Shown here: in pieces, positions 9,035 through 19,263 of the stretch | How positions within the stretch are numbered: position 1 is the first letter of the stretch | How the letters are laid out: every line of letters begins with the position of its first letter | Source of the DNA: Methyloversatilis discipulorum | GTDB taxonomy: Bacteria; Pseudomonadota; Gammaproteobacteria; Burkholderiales; Rhodocyclaceae | NCBI RefSeq assembly: GCF_018780585.1 | Contig: NZ_JADMJL010000013.1 | Location: 25,236 to 89,235 of the forward strand | Reading direction: 5' to 3' | Length of the DNA stretch: 64,000 bases | The notes under the pieces: model-generated | Database searches by the model: none | What the model was told of the DNA's origin: nothing | Seen by the model: the letters and a program-made list of their open reading frames with translations, nothing else | Translations under genes and position numbers: made by a program

Positions 9035-10914
9035 GCGCCGGTACCGCTGCGAACCTCGCCGGACGGGGCCGGCGACGGTGCCGGGCCGTCACCCTGCGGT
9101 ACGTATTCCGGCACCCATTGCGCCAGTTCGGCGCGCACGGCGGCCGGCTCGGCCGGCAAGGGGCCGGTCAGCCAGCGCTCGAGCCGGCCCAGCCACAGTG
9201 CGTCGTCGATCGCCCGCGCACGCGCGATGCGCACCTTCGGGTGATGGGTGGGGCGCGTCGTCTCGTCGCTGGCCAACAGCTCCTCGTACAACTTTTCGCC
9301 CGGGCGCAGTCCAGTGAACTCGATCTTCACCTCGGATTCCGACGCACCGGACAGGCGAATCATGTCGCGCGCCAGATCGGCAATGCGCACCGGTTCGCCC
9401 ATGTCGAGCACGAAAATCTCCCCGCCCTCGCCCATCAGCGCCGCCTGCAGCACCAGTTGTGCCGCCTCGGGGATGGACATGAAGTAACGGATGATGTCCG
9501 GGTGAGTGACCGTGACCGGACCGCCACGGGCGATCTGTTCCTGGAACTTCGGGATGACGCTGCCGGCACTGCCCAGTACGTTGCCGAAGCGCACCGTACT
9601 GAACAGGGTATCGCCACCGCGCGCCGCCAGCGCCTGGCAGCCCATCTCGGCCAGCCGCTTGGTCGCGCCCATCACGTTGACCGGATTCACCGCCTTGTCG
9701 GTCGACACCAGCACGAAACGCGGTACGCCGCTGGCCTGCGCAGCCCGTGCCGCGGCCAGCGTGCCGCCGACGTTGTTGCGCACGGCTTCCGCCGCGTTCA
9801 CGTCCTCCATCAGCGGCACGTGCTTGTAGGCCGCCGCGTGGAACACCGCCACCGGCCGGAAGCGCTGCATCGCCGCGAGCAGGCGGTCCTCCTCGCGCAC
9901 ATCGCCGATCACAGGCTCGATGCGCACGTGCGGAAACAGCTCGGCGAATTCCTCGACCAGCGTGTAAAGGAAGAACTCGCTGCGCTCGAAGGCGACGATG
10001 GCTGACGGCGAAAAACGTGCGATCTGGCGGCACAGCTCGGAACCGATCGAACCGCCGGCGCCGGTGACCATCACCATCTGCCCTTCGATCAGCTGACGCA
10101 GCCGCGGCGCATCGATCTTGACCGGATCCCGCCCGAGCAGATCCTCGACCTCGACCTCGCGTACTGCCGCAACCGCCACCTTGCCGCTGATCAGGTCGTC
10201 GAATGACGGCACCGTCATCGGCTTTACGCCGGCACGCACGCAGGCGTTCGCCGCTTCGCGCCGCACCTCGTGCGACGCGTTGGGCATGGCGATGATGGCG
10301 TGCGACACCTTCAACTCGCGTGCGAAGCGCTCGAGATCACGAATTGCGCCAAGCACCCGCAGGCCATAAAGGGTGCGATCGTGTTTGCGCGCGTTATCGT
10401 CGAGCAGGCCGACCACACGCCACTGCCCGGACCGCCCCAGCTCGCGCAGCAGGCTGGCGGCAGCCTCGCCGGCACCGAGGATGAGCACCGGCTTTCCCTT
10501 GGCCATCAGCGATCCGAACTCGCGGTGCTCGCGCCAGGCGCGGTAGGCGAAGCGTCCGCCGCCCATGAGCAAAAGAAGCAACATGGGGTCGAGCACATAG
10601 ACAGAACGAGGTACCACACCCTTGCCTTGCAACAACCACACGACAACCGGACCGAGGACAGCAACGGCGAGAATCGCTCGTACAAGTCGTTGCAGATCGG
10701 GCAGGCTGGCAAAGCGCCAAATACCTTGATAAAGCCCAAACATCCGGAACACCACGACCTGCATCGCGACAATGAACGGCGTCGCATATAGCATGCCGGA
10801 AACATACTCGTAGGGGATCGAGAGGTTAAATCGCAACAAGAAGGCCCCCCACCACGCAAGCATGGAGAACAAAGCGTCACTTAAAAATACGAGTGCAGAA
10901 CGGGAAAAGCGCAT
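9031..10914 (-). CDS. Membrane-bound nucleotide-sugar 4,6-dehydratase (WbpM/CapD/PglF family)
   Basis: 627 residues from the ATG at 10914 (MRFSRSALVFLSDALF); an in-frame ATG at 10965 would add 17. Four N-terminal membrane helices come first, then a Rossmann-like sensor half (VLILGAGEAAASLLREL), then the catalytic SDR half with VTGAGGSIGSELCRQ, FHAAAYKHVPLME and VSTDKAVNPVNVMGATK, where Met/Lys replace the usual Tyr/Lys pair. This family makes UDP-4-keto-6-deoxy sugars for O-antigen, capsule or glycoprotein glycans. No other O-antigen genes adjoin it. The 5' ~400 nt are markedly poorer in GC than the rest. Confidence 0.88.
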   Translation of the reverse strand: MRFSRSALVFLSDALFSMLAWWGAFLLRFNLSIPYEYVSGMLYATPFIVAMQVVVFRMFGLYQGIWRFASLPDLQRLVRAILAVAVLGPVVVWLLQGKGVVPRSVYVLDPMLLLLLMGGGRFAYRAWREHREFGSLMAKGKPVLILGAGEAAASLLRELGRSGQWRVVGLLDDNARKHDRTLYGLRVLGAIRDLERFARELKVSHAIIAMPNASHEVRREAANACVRAGVKPMTVPSFDDLISGKVAVAAVREVEVEDLLGRDPVKIDAPRLRQLIEGQMVMVTGAGGSIGSELCRQIARFSPSAIVAFERSEFFLYTLVEEFAELFPHVRIEPVIGDVREEDRLLAAMQRFRPVAVFHAAAYKHVPLMEDVNAAEAVRNNVGGTLAAARAAQASGVPRFVLVSTDKAVNPVNVMGATKRLAEMGCQALAARGGDTLFSTVRFGNVLGSAGSVIPKFQEQIARGGPVTVTHPDIIRYFMSIPEAAQLVLQAALMGEGGEIFVLDMGEPVRIADLARDMIRLSGASESEVKIEFTGLRPGEKLYEELLASDETTRPTHHPKVRIARARAIDDALWLGRLERWLTGPLPAEPAAVRAELAQWVPEYVPQGDGPAPSPAPSGEVRSGTGA

Positions 10915-11276
10915 GTCAACAGGCAGACTCCGGATTCGGTGCTCAAAACCGCCACTACTGTACATTATCGATCTCGCGTAGAGGGAAGGCGCCCCGATCC
11001 GTAGTGGGCCATCGGCACAAGGCCTTAACACGGCAAACACTGCACAGTGGGGTAGCAGGCCGTGATAGGCGAAGTTCGAATGCCGGCACTTTTACGCAAC
11101 AAGGCCGTCTAGAAAACGAGGGGCGATAAAGTAAGCAGTAGCTCAGCGGGGTGACGCACCAGCGACTCGAGTACTGCCCCTGAATGTCCTGGTTTGCCGC
11201 CTGCCATGCGTTCACTGGCGTCCGCAATTTGCTTGTTCTGGATGATATGGGCCGCAGATGACGGCCGTTACCTGTC
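10915..11276. other. AT-richer intergenic region between divergent wbpM-like gene and waaA
   Basis: About 360 nt with no gene I can support. It must hold the divergent promoters for the dehydratase and waaA. Base composition is visibly lower in GC than the window average, and the low-GC zone extends into both flanking genes. An open frame of about 110 codons exists on the minus strand over 10955-11287, but it shows no family features and overlaps the waaA start, so I do not call it a gene. I found no convincing -35/-10 pair or repeat. Confidence 0.5.
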
Positions 11277-12536
11277 ATGAGACGCACCCTTTACTCGCTA
11301 GTCTTACTGACCGCACTTCCTTTCATTCTGCTTCGCACTCTTTGGCGAGGCCTGTATGAACCAGGTTACCGTGAGGACATTCCAGGACGTTTTGGTGTAG
11401 GGCGGAAGCAGCTTTTTTTACCGACTCTCTGGCTCCACGCAGTGTCCGTTGGGGAAGTACGTGCCGCGGCTCCGCTCATCGCAACATTGCGTCACCACTG
11501 TCCTGATCATCGCATCCTGATCACCCAGATGACCGCCGCTGGACGCGCCACTGCCCATCAGTTGTATGGCGATTTCGCCGACATCGCATGGCTACCGTGG
11601 GATCTGCCCTGGGCGCAGCGAGCGTTTCTTCGTCGATGGCGCCCGACACTGGGCATCGTGATCGAGACAGAAATCTGGCCGAATCTGTTACACGAAGCCC
11701 GCCGGCTGACAGTGCCGGTGGTGTTGGTCAATGCGCGGCTGTCGGCCCGCTCTGCAGCTCGCTACACTCGGGCTGGCGAGCTTACTCGCGAAGTGCTGGC
11801 TGACTTCTCCGCCATCATCGCGCAAACCGACGCCGACGCGGCTAGATTTGCGTCTGTTGGTGCGCTATCCGTGGCGGTTGCGGGTAATCTCAAGTTTGAC
11901 ATCAACCCGCCAGCCGGACAGGTCGACCAGGGGCGCCACTGGCACGCTGCATTGGACAAGCGACGCGTTCTCCTGCTGGCAAGCACCCGCGACAGCGAGG
12001 AAGCATTGCTGCTCGACGCACTGCTGCCGCACTTGCCCACCGACGTGCTCATTGCGCTGGTGCCCCGTCACCCTCAACGCTTCGACGAAGTGGCAACGCT
12101 CGTTACGGCACGCGGACTAAGCCTTTGCCGGCGCAGCTCTGGCGCACTGCCGGCCGCCGACACGCGTGTCTGGCTTGGCGATGCAATGGGTGAGATGTTC
12201 GCCTGGTACGCGCTGGCCGACCTGGCGCTGATCGGCGGCAGCTGGCTGCCCCTGGGCGGACAGAACCTGATTGAGGCCTGCGCCGTCGGCTGTCCGGTGC
12301 TGATCGGCCCTCACACCTTCAACTTCGCGCAAGCCACCGAAGATGCGATCGCTGCTGGCGCCGCTGTGCGGGTCGACGACGTACACAGTGCGGCCCGCGA
12401 GGCAGGCCGTCTGCTGGCGGAGCCGGCAACGCTCAAGGCGATGGGCGAAGCGGGCCGGGCCTTCGCACAAGCCCATCGCGGCGCCACCGCGCGCACGATG
12501 GCGTTGATCGAGCCGCTGCTACCCGACGCTACCTGA
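11277..12536 (+). CDS. waaA: 3-deoxy-D-manno-octulosonic acid (Kdo) transferase
   Basis: 419 residues, GT30 family. An N-terminal membrane anchor (residues 2-22) is followed by LWLHAVSVGEVRAA, TQMTAAGRAT, VIETEIWPNLLHEA and the late GGQNLIEACAVGCPVLIGPHTFNF, all diagnostic for WaaA/KdtA, which adds Kdo to lipid IVA at the inner membrane. The start ATG has no clear Shine-Dalgarno. The first ~500 nt have lower GC than neighbours. Its last 8 nt overlap the convergent TIGR03790 gene. Confidence 0.95.
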   Translation: MRRTLYSLVLLTALPFILLRTLWRGLYEPGYREDIPGRFGVGRKQLFLPTLWLHAVSVGEVRAAAPLIATLRHHCPDHRILITQMTAAGRATAHQLYGDFADIAWLPWDLPWAQRAFLRRWRPTLGIVIETEIWPNLLHEARRLTVPVVLVNARLSARSAARYTRAGELTREVLADFSAIIAQTDADAARFASVGALSVAVAGNLKFDINPPAGQVDQGRHWHAALDKRRVLLLASTRDSEEALLLDALLPHLPTDVLIALVPRHPQRFDEVATLVTARGLSLCRRSSGALPAADTRVWLGDAMGEMFAWYALADLALIGGSWLPLGGQNLIEACAVGCPVLIGPHTFNFAQATEDAIAAGAAVRVDDVHSAAREAGRLLAEPATLKAMGEAGRAFAQAHRGATARTMALIEPLLPDAT

Positions 12537-13731
12537 CCCTCACCGCCCCCGCCTCCACCTTCAGTCGCTGTCGTCCATGTCCGGCGGGAATCTGCACGGT
12601 GCCGGCCAGGCGATACGGCCCGACCACGCTCGGTGCCACTTCGACCACGGCGCGGCGCCCGGCGGCCGAGTGGCTTTCCAGCCACCAGCCCTTGTCGTCG
12701 CGCGTCGTGCGCATGCCGAAGGGCCGCGCCAGCGGCTCGCCGACGAACACGCCTTCGCCGGGCCAGGCCACGCTTTTCCAGTAGGCCTCGATCAGCGTTT
12801 CGCCCTCGGCGTAGTAGGTCATCAGGATGCCCGGGTGCGGAAACTTGCCGAGGTGGTTGCACGGCTCGACCACCGTGCCGTAGCTGCCCGTGGCGCCGGC
12901 CCGCAACCATTCGAGGGCGCTCATCTGCGTCCGGTTACCGGTCAGCTGGCCGCCGAAGGAGGTCAGATGATCGGCCGGCGCGCCGGGCAGGAAGGTGAGC
13001 GTGTCGATCGCCGGCACCCTGACCGCACCGGTGAAATAGCCGATCACGTCGCGCCGCCCGCCCGCCTCGGCTGCAGTCGGTGTCTCGAAATGCAGGCCGC
13101 GCACCTGCTGCACGATTTCGTCGAACATGCCGGCGCGCACATTGCGCGCGGAATCCTCGGTGCGCACCAGATAGACGCTGCCTTTCGGATAGCTGTAGTC
13201 CGAGGCGATGCCGCGGTCGATCAGCTGACGCACCTGCTCGACCGATTCGCCGGCCAGCAGCATGGCCGGCCGTGGCATCGGCATGTCCTCGCTCATGGCG
13301 CGACCGCCATTGAACATCCGACTGGTCTGCGTCGGCCCGCAGCTGTCGGAGCAGAAGCGTTCGTCGTAGCCGAAGGCGAAGGCCGAGGTGATGCTCATGC
13401 AACCGGCGCGCCACGGCTTGGTCCACGCCAGCGCGAACGCCTGGATGCCGGACGGCAGCTTCTGCTCGACTTCCGCCTGCAGCGCCTCGAACTCGGCGCG
13501 TGTCAGTGCCGCGCGGTCGTGCGGCAGCCGCACCTCGATCAGGTTCGCCTCCGGTATGCCGCGTCGGATGCGGTAATAGGTGCCGGCATCGACGCTGGCC
13601 GGATCGGACACATTGACGATGACCGCCAGCTCGCCCGGGCCCAGCGCTCGCGCGACTTCGGCGAGCGGAAGCAGCAGGGCGAGCAGCAGGGCGAGCAGCA
13701 GGCAGCGAAGAAAGACAGTGAGTTTCGGCAT
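12529..13731 (-). CDS. Exported TIGR03790 family protein, function unknown
   Basis: 400 residues from the ATG at 13731, which gives a clean signal peptide with a poly-leucine core ending near ARA|LG; an ATG six codons upstream would lengthen it. The mature part has features of the TIGR03790 family: YYRIRRGIPEANLIEV, FALAWTKPWR, YDERFCSDSCG, and GNRTQMSALEWLRAGATGSYGTVVEPCN. This family is found in bacteria often alongside PEP-CTERM systems; no biochemical role is known to me. Convergent with waaA. Confidence 0.72.
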   Translation of the reverse strand: MPKLTVFLRCLLLALLLALLLPLAEVARALGPGELAVIVNVSDPASVDAGTYYRIRRGIPEANLIEVRLPHDRAALTRAEFEALQAEVEQKLPSGIQAFALAWTKPWRAGCMSITSAFAFGYDERFCSDSCGPTQTSRMFNGGRAMSEDMPMPRPAMLLAGESVEQVRQLIDRGIASDYSYPKGSVYLVRTEDSARNVRAGMFDEIVQQVRGLHFETPTAAEAGGRRDVIGYFTGAVRVPAIDTLTFLPGAPADHLTSFGGQLTGNRTQMSALEWLRAGATGSYGTVVEPCNHLGKFPHPGILMTYYAEGETLIEAYWKSVAWPGEGVFVGEPLARPFGMRTTRDDKGWWLESHSAAGRRAVVEVAPSVVGPYRLAGTVQIPAGHGRQRLKVEAGAVRVR

Positions 13732-13875
13732 GTGGCGTCCGGAGCGCATTTCGATCAGGCCGACAGTCTATATAGGCAAGCGCCTGCGAGACACCTGTCC
13801 GCGCGCGGGCATGGCACCATCCGGGCGCAGATCCAGCCCTGCGCCCACGACACTATCCAACGGAGGTTCACTCGA

Positions 13876-14886
13876 ATGCGTTATCAAGCCTATCGTGAGC
13901 AGTGCAATGCGGACAGCCTGACGATGATCGACGCTGAAGTCCCGCGCCCCGGTCCGGGTCAGGTACTGGTCAAGATGCGCGCAGCGTCGCTGAACTATCG
14001 CGATCTGTTCATCCTGCAGGGCCTGTATCCCGGCGTCGACTCGAAGGATCTGATCCCGCTGTCCGACGGCGCTGGCGAGGTGGTCGAGATCGGCGCTGGC
14101 GTCGATCGTTTTGCCGCTGGCGACCACGTGATCGGCACCTTCTTCGAAACATGGATCGCTGGCCGGCTGCAGCCGGCGTATTTCGGCAAAACCCTGGGCG
14201 GCACCGCACCTGGCGTGCTTGCCGAATACCGCCTGTTCCCGCAGGAATCGCTGGTCGCCAAACCGGCGCACCTGAGCTTCGAGGAAGCGGCGACCCTGCC
14301 CTGCGCCGCGCTGACCGCGTGGAACGCGCTGTTCGAAGGCCCGGCCCCGCTGCGTGCCGGCGAACGCGTGCTGGTGCTCGGCACCGGCGGCGTGTCGATG
14401 TTCGCGCTGCAACTGGCGAAGGCGGCCGGCGCCGAGGTGATCGCGACCTCGTCGAGCGACGCCAAGCTGGAAAAGGCAAAGTCGCTGGGCGCGACCACGC
14501 TGATCAATTACCGCAGCCACCCGGAGTGGGATCAGGAAGTGCGCACCGCCACCGGCGGCGCAGGCGTGAATCACGTGGTCGAGGTCGGTGGCCCGGGCAC
14601 GCTGCAGCGCTCGATCGCATCGCTGGGCCAGAACGGCCAGGCGCACCTGATCGGCGTGCTGACCGGCGGCGAAATCAACCCGCTGCCGCTGCTGTTCACC
14701 ACCTCGACCGTGCGCGGCGTGTTCGTCGGCTCGCGCGAAATGTTCGAATCGATGAATGCGGTGATTTCGCTGCACAAGATCCACCCGGTCATCGATCGCG
14801 TGTTCGGCTTCGACGAGGCACGCGCAGCACTCGCACACCAGCAGAGCCAGGCCCACGTCGGCAAGGTGGTGGTGAGTATTGGCTGA
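13876..14886 (+). CDS. Zinc-type alcohol dehydrogenase-like protein (MDR, quinone oxidoreductase branch)
   Basis: 336 residues. The GroES-like N-terminus has RAASLNYRDLFILQGLYPG and PLSDGAGEVVEIGAGVDRF; the Rossmann half has ERVLVLGTGGVSMFALQLAKAAG. The catalytic and structural zinc cysteines of classic alcohol dehydrogenases are missing in the visible motifs, so it fits the zinc-free branch of MDR enzymes acting on aldehydes, quinones or enones with NADPH. Substrate unknown. It stands alone between two minus-strand genes and has a purine-rich AACGGAGG upstream of the ATG as ribosome-binding site. Confidence 0.83.
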   Translation: MRYQAYREQCNADSLTMIDAEVPRPGPGQVLVKMRAASLNYRDLFILQGLYPGVDSKDLIPLSDGAGEVVEIGAGVDRFAAGDHVIGTFFETWIAGRLQPAYFGKTLGGTAPGVLAEYRLFPQESLVAKPAHLSFEEAATLPCAALTAWNALFEGPAPLRAGERVLVLGTGGVSMFALQLAKAAGAEVIATSSSDAKLEKAKSLGATTLINYRSHPEWDQEVRTATGGAGVNHVVEVGGPGTLQRSIASLGQNGQAHLIGVLTGGEINPLPLLFTTSTVRGVFVGSREMFESMNAVISLHKIHPVIDRVFGFDEARAALAHQQSQAHVGKVVVSIG

Positions 14887-14892
14887 GGGTAG

Positions 14893-14906
14893 AGGGGCTA
14901 GGGGCT
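14893..14906. repeat. Two copies of AGGGGCT heptamer
   Basis: Directly after the dehydrogenase stop the sequence AGGGGCT is present twice in tandem, followed by AG. It is the reverse complement of the AGCCCCT heptamer that is repeated six times after moeB at 41971-42012, so the same short unit occurs in two intergenic sites. A weaker AGCCCCTC occurs at about 14930. Confidence 0.7.
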
Positions 14907-14933
14907 AGCTGCGTCCAGTCTCCCCAGCCCCTC

Positions 14934-15809
<876 letters not shown>

Positions 15810-15846
15810 GCTCGCCCCCTCCTCGCAGACGCACATGATAGGCGGA

Positions 15847-18735
15847 TCAGGTGGTGGCGGTATCCATCACCGGTAGCCACAGCGTGACCGTGGTGCCCGC
15901 GCCGGGCGCACTGACGATTTCGATCTCGCCGCCGTGCAGATCCATGATCTCCTTGACCAGCGACATGCCCAGACCGGTACCCGGAATGTTGCCCGAGGGG
16001 TCGGCGCGATAGAAGCGCTCGAAGATGCGCGCCTGCTGCTCGGGCGTCATGCCGATACCCTGGTCGCTCACGTGAATGCCGGCCATCAGGCGCGAGTTAC
16101 GCGTCACCTCGGTCACCGACAACCTGACCTCGCCGCCGTCCGGCGAGTACTTGAAGGCGTTGGTGATGATGTTGCTCAGCGCGCGCACCATCTTCTCGTG
16201 GTCGACGCGGATGCGCGGCATCGACTGCGGCATGTCCAGCGACACGCGATGCGTGTCGCCGGGCATCGTCAGACCTTCCAGCGTCGCGTTGATGAGCATC
16301 TTGACCGGCAGGTCCTCGTAGCGGAAATCCTGTCCGGCACGCGCTTCGATGCGGGCAAGGTCAAGCAGGTCGTTGATCAGGTTCACCAGCACGCGCGACT
16401 GCCGGTGGATGATGCCGTGCATGCGCCGGCGCGCCGTCTCGTCGTACTCGCGGTTCAGCAGCAGTTCGGCGAAACCGAAGATAGACGACAGCGGCGTGCG
16501 CAGTTCGTGCGCCGCCGTGCTGAGGAACTCGCTCTTCATCCGGTCGACTTCGAACTGCTGGGTAATGTCGCGGAAGTAGAGCACCGTTTCCGACCGCCCC
16601 TGCGGTGCCACGCGCGCACTGCGCTCGAGCACGCGGCGCTCCGGGCGCAGCAGCCACAGCCGCTGCGCCGCCTCGCTCGACCCGTCGAGCGCGAACTCCG
16701 GCCAGGGCTGCGCCGGGTCCGACAGCCCGGCCATGCGCCGGTCGAAGGTCTGCGCGTCCAGCCCCAGCAATTCGCTCTGCGCCAGATGCGTCATGCGCAC
16801 GAAAGCCGGGTTCACATTGGTCAGGATGCCGTCCGCATCGAAGGTGACGAAGCCGTCGGGCGACAGCGCGAACACCGTGTGCAGGCGATTGGTCCGGCGG
16901 ATCAGCTTCTGCTCGAATTCGACCCGCTCGGTGATGTCGTCGAACACATCGACGTAGTGCGTCACCTGTCCATCGTTGTCGCGTACCGGTGACGAAGACA
17001 GCGCCACCCACATCGTGCGCCCGTCGGCCCGCCGCACTTCTGCCGTCGTGCTGAAGGGCTTGCCATGGGCAACGGCCCAACGCATCTCGTCGCCGACGCG
17101 GTCGTCCGACGCACCGTCGGCGGCATACGAGAAAGGACGCCCGATGAGCGCCTGCGCACTGCGCCCGGTCAGTCGCTCGAAAGCTGCATTCACATAGACC
17201 ACGGGCAGGCCGGCGCGCTGCACGTCGCGAATGAGCACCGCCTCGCTCGACGACTCGAGTGCCCGGTCGTGCAGGCGCATGCGCGTCTGCGCGGCAACCT
17301 GCTCGCTCACGTCGCGCAGCAGCAGCGTGTGAACCACGCGCCCGTCATGCATGAACCCGCTGGCCGAGACGGTCACCGGGAACTGCCGTACGCCGCCGCG
17401 CAAGCCGGTGCAGTCCTCGTGCCGCGCCAGGCGGGCGCCGGATTGCGCATCGTGCAGCCGCGCGGCGAACCACGCGGCGTCGAACTGCGGCAGCAGACGC
17501 GACAGCGGCAGGCCGATCACCTCGTCCGGACGGCGGTCGAACATGTCGGCAGCCGAGCGGTTCATGGTCAGCACCATGCCGCTCTCGTCGGTCGTGACGA
17601 TGCCGTCGGCAGCCGTGTCGAGCACCGCCGACAGCCGCGTTTCGCTGAGTGCCAGTTCGCGCGTCGTTGCCCGCGCATTGCGGTGCGCCCGGGCGGTCTC
17701 GGCCAGCAGTCGCAGCAGATGGAAAAGTACCGCGCTCAGCGCGATACCCATCAGCGGCACCAGCCACAGCACCAGATGGTCGGAGCCGAATCCGGCGGGC
17801 GCGCAGGTACGCACCGTCCAGACGTGCCCGGCGACCTCGATCTCGCGCACATCCTCCAGGCCGGACAGCTTCTGACCGGCGCCGGCATTGCTGTAGAGCA
17901 GCGTCTCCTTGTCCACGCCCCGACCATCGTGAATGGCGACCACGACATGGTCGGCATAGCCGCGCAGCGCGCTGCCGAACAGATCGTGCGCGCGATAGGG
18001 GCTGTAGGCGTAGCCGATCAGCGCGCGCCGGCGCGCCTCGACGGTATCGACTGCGGCGCCGCGCGCATACACCGGGTAGTACAGCAGGAAGCCCGGCTGT
18101 ACGCCTTCCTTGCCCTCCTGCACCAGAACGACGCGCCCCGAGAGCGCGGCGTCACCGCTGTCGCGCGCGCGGCTCATCGCCGCCGACCGTATCGGCTCCG
18201 AATTCATGTCGAAGCCGATCGCCCTGCGGTTGCGCTCGTTCAACGGGGCGAGGAAGAGGATGCTGTGATACTCGGCGCGCGGCGTGTCTGGCTTGATCGC
18301 GTAATCGGGCATCTGCCGGCGGATCGCCGCCTCGTGTGCCGCCTTGTCGGCCGCCGGCAAACGCACCGACAGACCGACGCCGAGGATGCCCGGAAAGTTG
18401 CGCTCCAGATTGAGCTCGTTCACATAGTCGCGCCACTCGTCGCGCGTGACCTCGCGGCTTGCGCGGACGAGACCGGCCGCACCGCGCAGGATTTCCTCAT
18501 GCGCGACCATGCGCCGGCGCAACTGGGCAACCACTTTGTCGACTTCGCTTTCGAAGCGCTGCGCGGTGGCGGCGTTCAAGCGGTCCCAAAGCAGCGTACT
18601 CACCGCCGCAGTCACCAGCAGGCCGAGCGACAGCGACAGCCAGGCCAGCCAGTCGGGAATGTTCAGCCGGTGGCGCAGGCTGGCGTCGGTCGATGCCATC
18701 GTCGCGCTCCGGGCCTGCGGCCCGTCAGCCATCAT
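15847..18735 (-). CDS. Hybrid-free sensor histidine kinase with CHASE and PAS domains
   Basis: 962 residues. Predicted order: membrane helix 30-50, periplasmic CHASE domain about 55-320 (NFPGILGVGLSVR, RRAIGFDMNSEPIR), second helix 325-345, three PAS segments starting near 370, 495 and 625, then HisKA with the phosphorylated histidine in STAAHELRTPLSS and HATPase_c with NIITNAFKYSPDGGE, DQGIGM and GTGLGMSLVKE. CHASE domains sense small extracellular ligands, here unknown. The start ATG overlaps the stop of the receiver gene upstream (18732-18735), so kinase and regulator are translated together. Confidence 0.92.
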   Translation of the reverse strand: MMADGPQARSATMASTDASLRHRLNIPDWLAWLSLSLGLLVTAAVSTLLWDRLNAATAQRFESEVDKVVAQLRRRMVAHEEILRGAAGLVRASREVTRDEWRDYVNELNLERNFPGILGVGLSVRLPAADKAAHEAAIRRQMPDYAIKPDTPRAEYHSILFLAPLNERNRRAIGFDMNSEPIRSAAMSRARDSGDAALSGRVVLVQEGKEGVQPGFLLYYPVYARGAAVDTVEARRRALIGYAYSPYRAHDLFGSALRGYADHVVVAIHDGRGVDKETLLYSNAGAGQKLSGLEDVREIEVAGHVWTVRTCAPAGFGSDHLVLWLVPLMGIALSAVLFHLLRLLAETARAHRNARATTRELALSETRLSAVLDTAADGIVTTDESGMVLTMNRSAADMFDRRPDEVIGLPLSRLLPQFDAAWFAARLHDAQSGARLARHEDCTGLRGGVRQFPVTVSASGFMHDGRVVHTLLLRDVSEQVAAQTRMRLHDRALESSSEAVLIRDVQRAGLPVVYVNAAFERLTGRSAQALIGRPFSYAADGASDDRVGDEMRWAVAHGKPFSTTAEVRRADGRTMWVALSSSPVRDNDGQVTHYVDVFDDITERVEFEQKLIRRTNRLHTVFALSPDGFVTFDADGILTNVNPAFVRMTHLAQSELLGLDAQTFDRRMAGLSDPAQPWPEFALDGSSEAAQRLWLLRPERRVLERSARVAPQGRSETVLYFRDITQQFEVDRMKSEFLSTAAHELRTPLSSIFGFAELLLNREYDETARRRMHGIIHRQSRVLVNLINDLLDLARIEARAGQDFRYEDLPVKMLINATLEGLTMPGDTHRVSLDMPQSMPRIRVDHEKMVRALSNIITNAFKYSPDGGEVRLSVTEVTRNSRLMAGIHVSDQGIGMTPEQQARIFERFYRADPSGNIPGTGLGMSLVKEIMDLHGGEIEIVSAPGAGTTVTLWLPVMDTATT

Positions 18736-19115
18736 CGCGCCGACGAGCCTCCGAGCAGGGCGGCGATCCGGTCGAGCAGTTCCATCGGGCTGAAAGGCTT
18801 GGTGAGATAGGAGTCAGCCCCCGCCTCACGGCCTGCCTCGATGTCCCGCTGCTGGCCGCGGGCGGTCAGCAGGATGACCGGCACCTGCGCCGTCGCCGGC
18901 TGCGCACGCAGACGCCGGCACATTTCCAGCCCGTCCATCGAGCCCGGCATCATCACGTCGAGCAGCACCAGATCAGGCGTGTGCTGCTGGATCTTGCTCC
19001 AGCCGATATCGGCGTTCTCGGCCTCGCTCAGTTCGAAGTCGCCGAACTCCAGGGTCATGCGGATGAGCTGACGGATTTCGGGCTGATCCTCGATCACCGC
19101 GATGCGGGCGCCCAT
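18732..19115 (-). CDS. Single-domain response regulator
   Basis: 127 residues from the ATG at 19115; an upstream in-frame start would add 12. It is a bare receiver: IAVIEDQPE holds the acidic pair, LVLLDVMMPGSMDGLEM the phosphorylated aspartate, ILLTARG the threonine, and DSYLTKPFSP the lysine. There is no DNA-binding or enzymatic output domain, so signal passes by protein contact, as for CheY. Coupled to the CHASE/PAS kinase by a 4-nt overlap, which makes that kinase its obvious partner. Confidence 0.92.
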   Translation of the reverse strand: MGARIAVIEDQPEIRQLIRMTLEFGDFELSEAENADIGWSKIQQHTPDLVLLDVMMPGSMDGLEMCRRLRAQPATAQVPVILLTARGQQRDIEAGREAGADSYLTKPFSPMELLDRIAALLGGSSAR

Positions 19116-19237
19116 GTCAGTGCGCCCCCAATGCGCTGGCAGGGGTGGCAATGCAGACAGGGGATGCGTTCATCGCAAGCTCGCGGGAAAGGAATCCGGA
19201 CAGCTTAACGACGTGAACACGAGTTTGCTTGAGTGGT

Positions 19238-19256
19238 GTGCGGGACCGGCCCGCAC
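19238..19256 (-). terminator. Hairpin after pccA
   Basis: A 7-bp perfect stem (GTGCGGG with CCCGCAC, loop of 5) lies just past the pccA stop on the minus strand, before the receiver gene. No T-tract follows, so it may act as an mRNA end-stabiliser or a weak terminator rather than a strong intrinsic one. Confidence 0.45.
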
Positions 19257-19263
19257 CTCGCGC

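Noticed and set aside
10955..11287. 110-codon minus-strand frame between the dehydratase and waaA
   Set aside because: No domain, no signal, no RBS, and it overlaps the waaA start; likely chance in an AT-richer zone.
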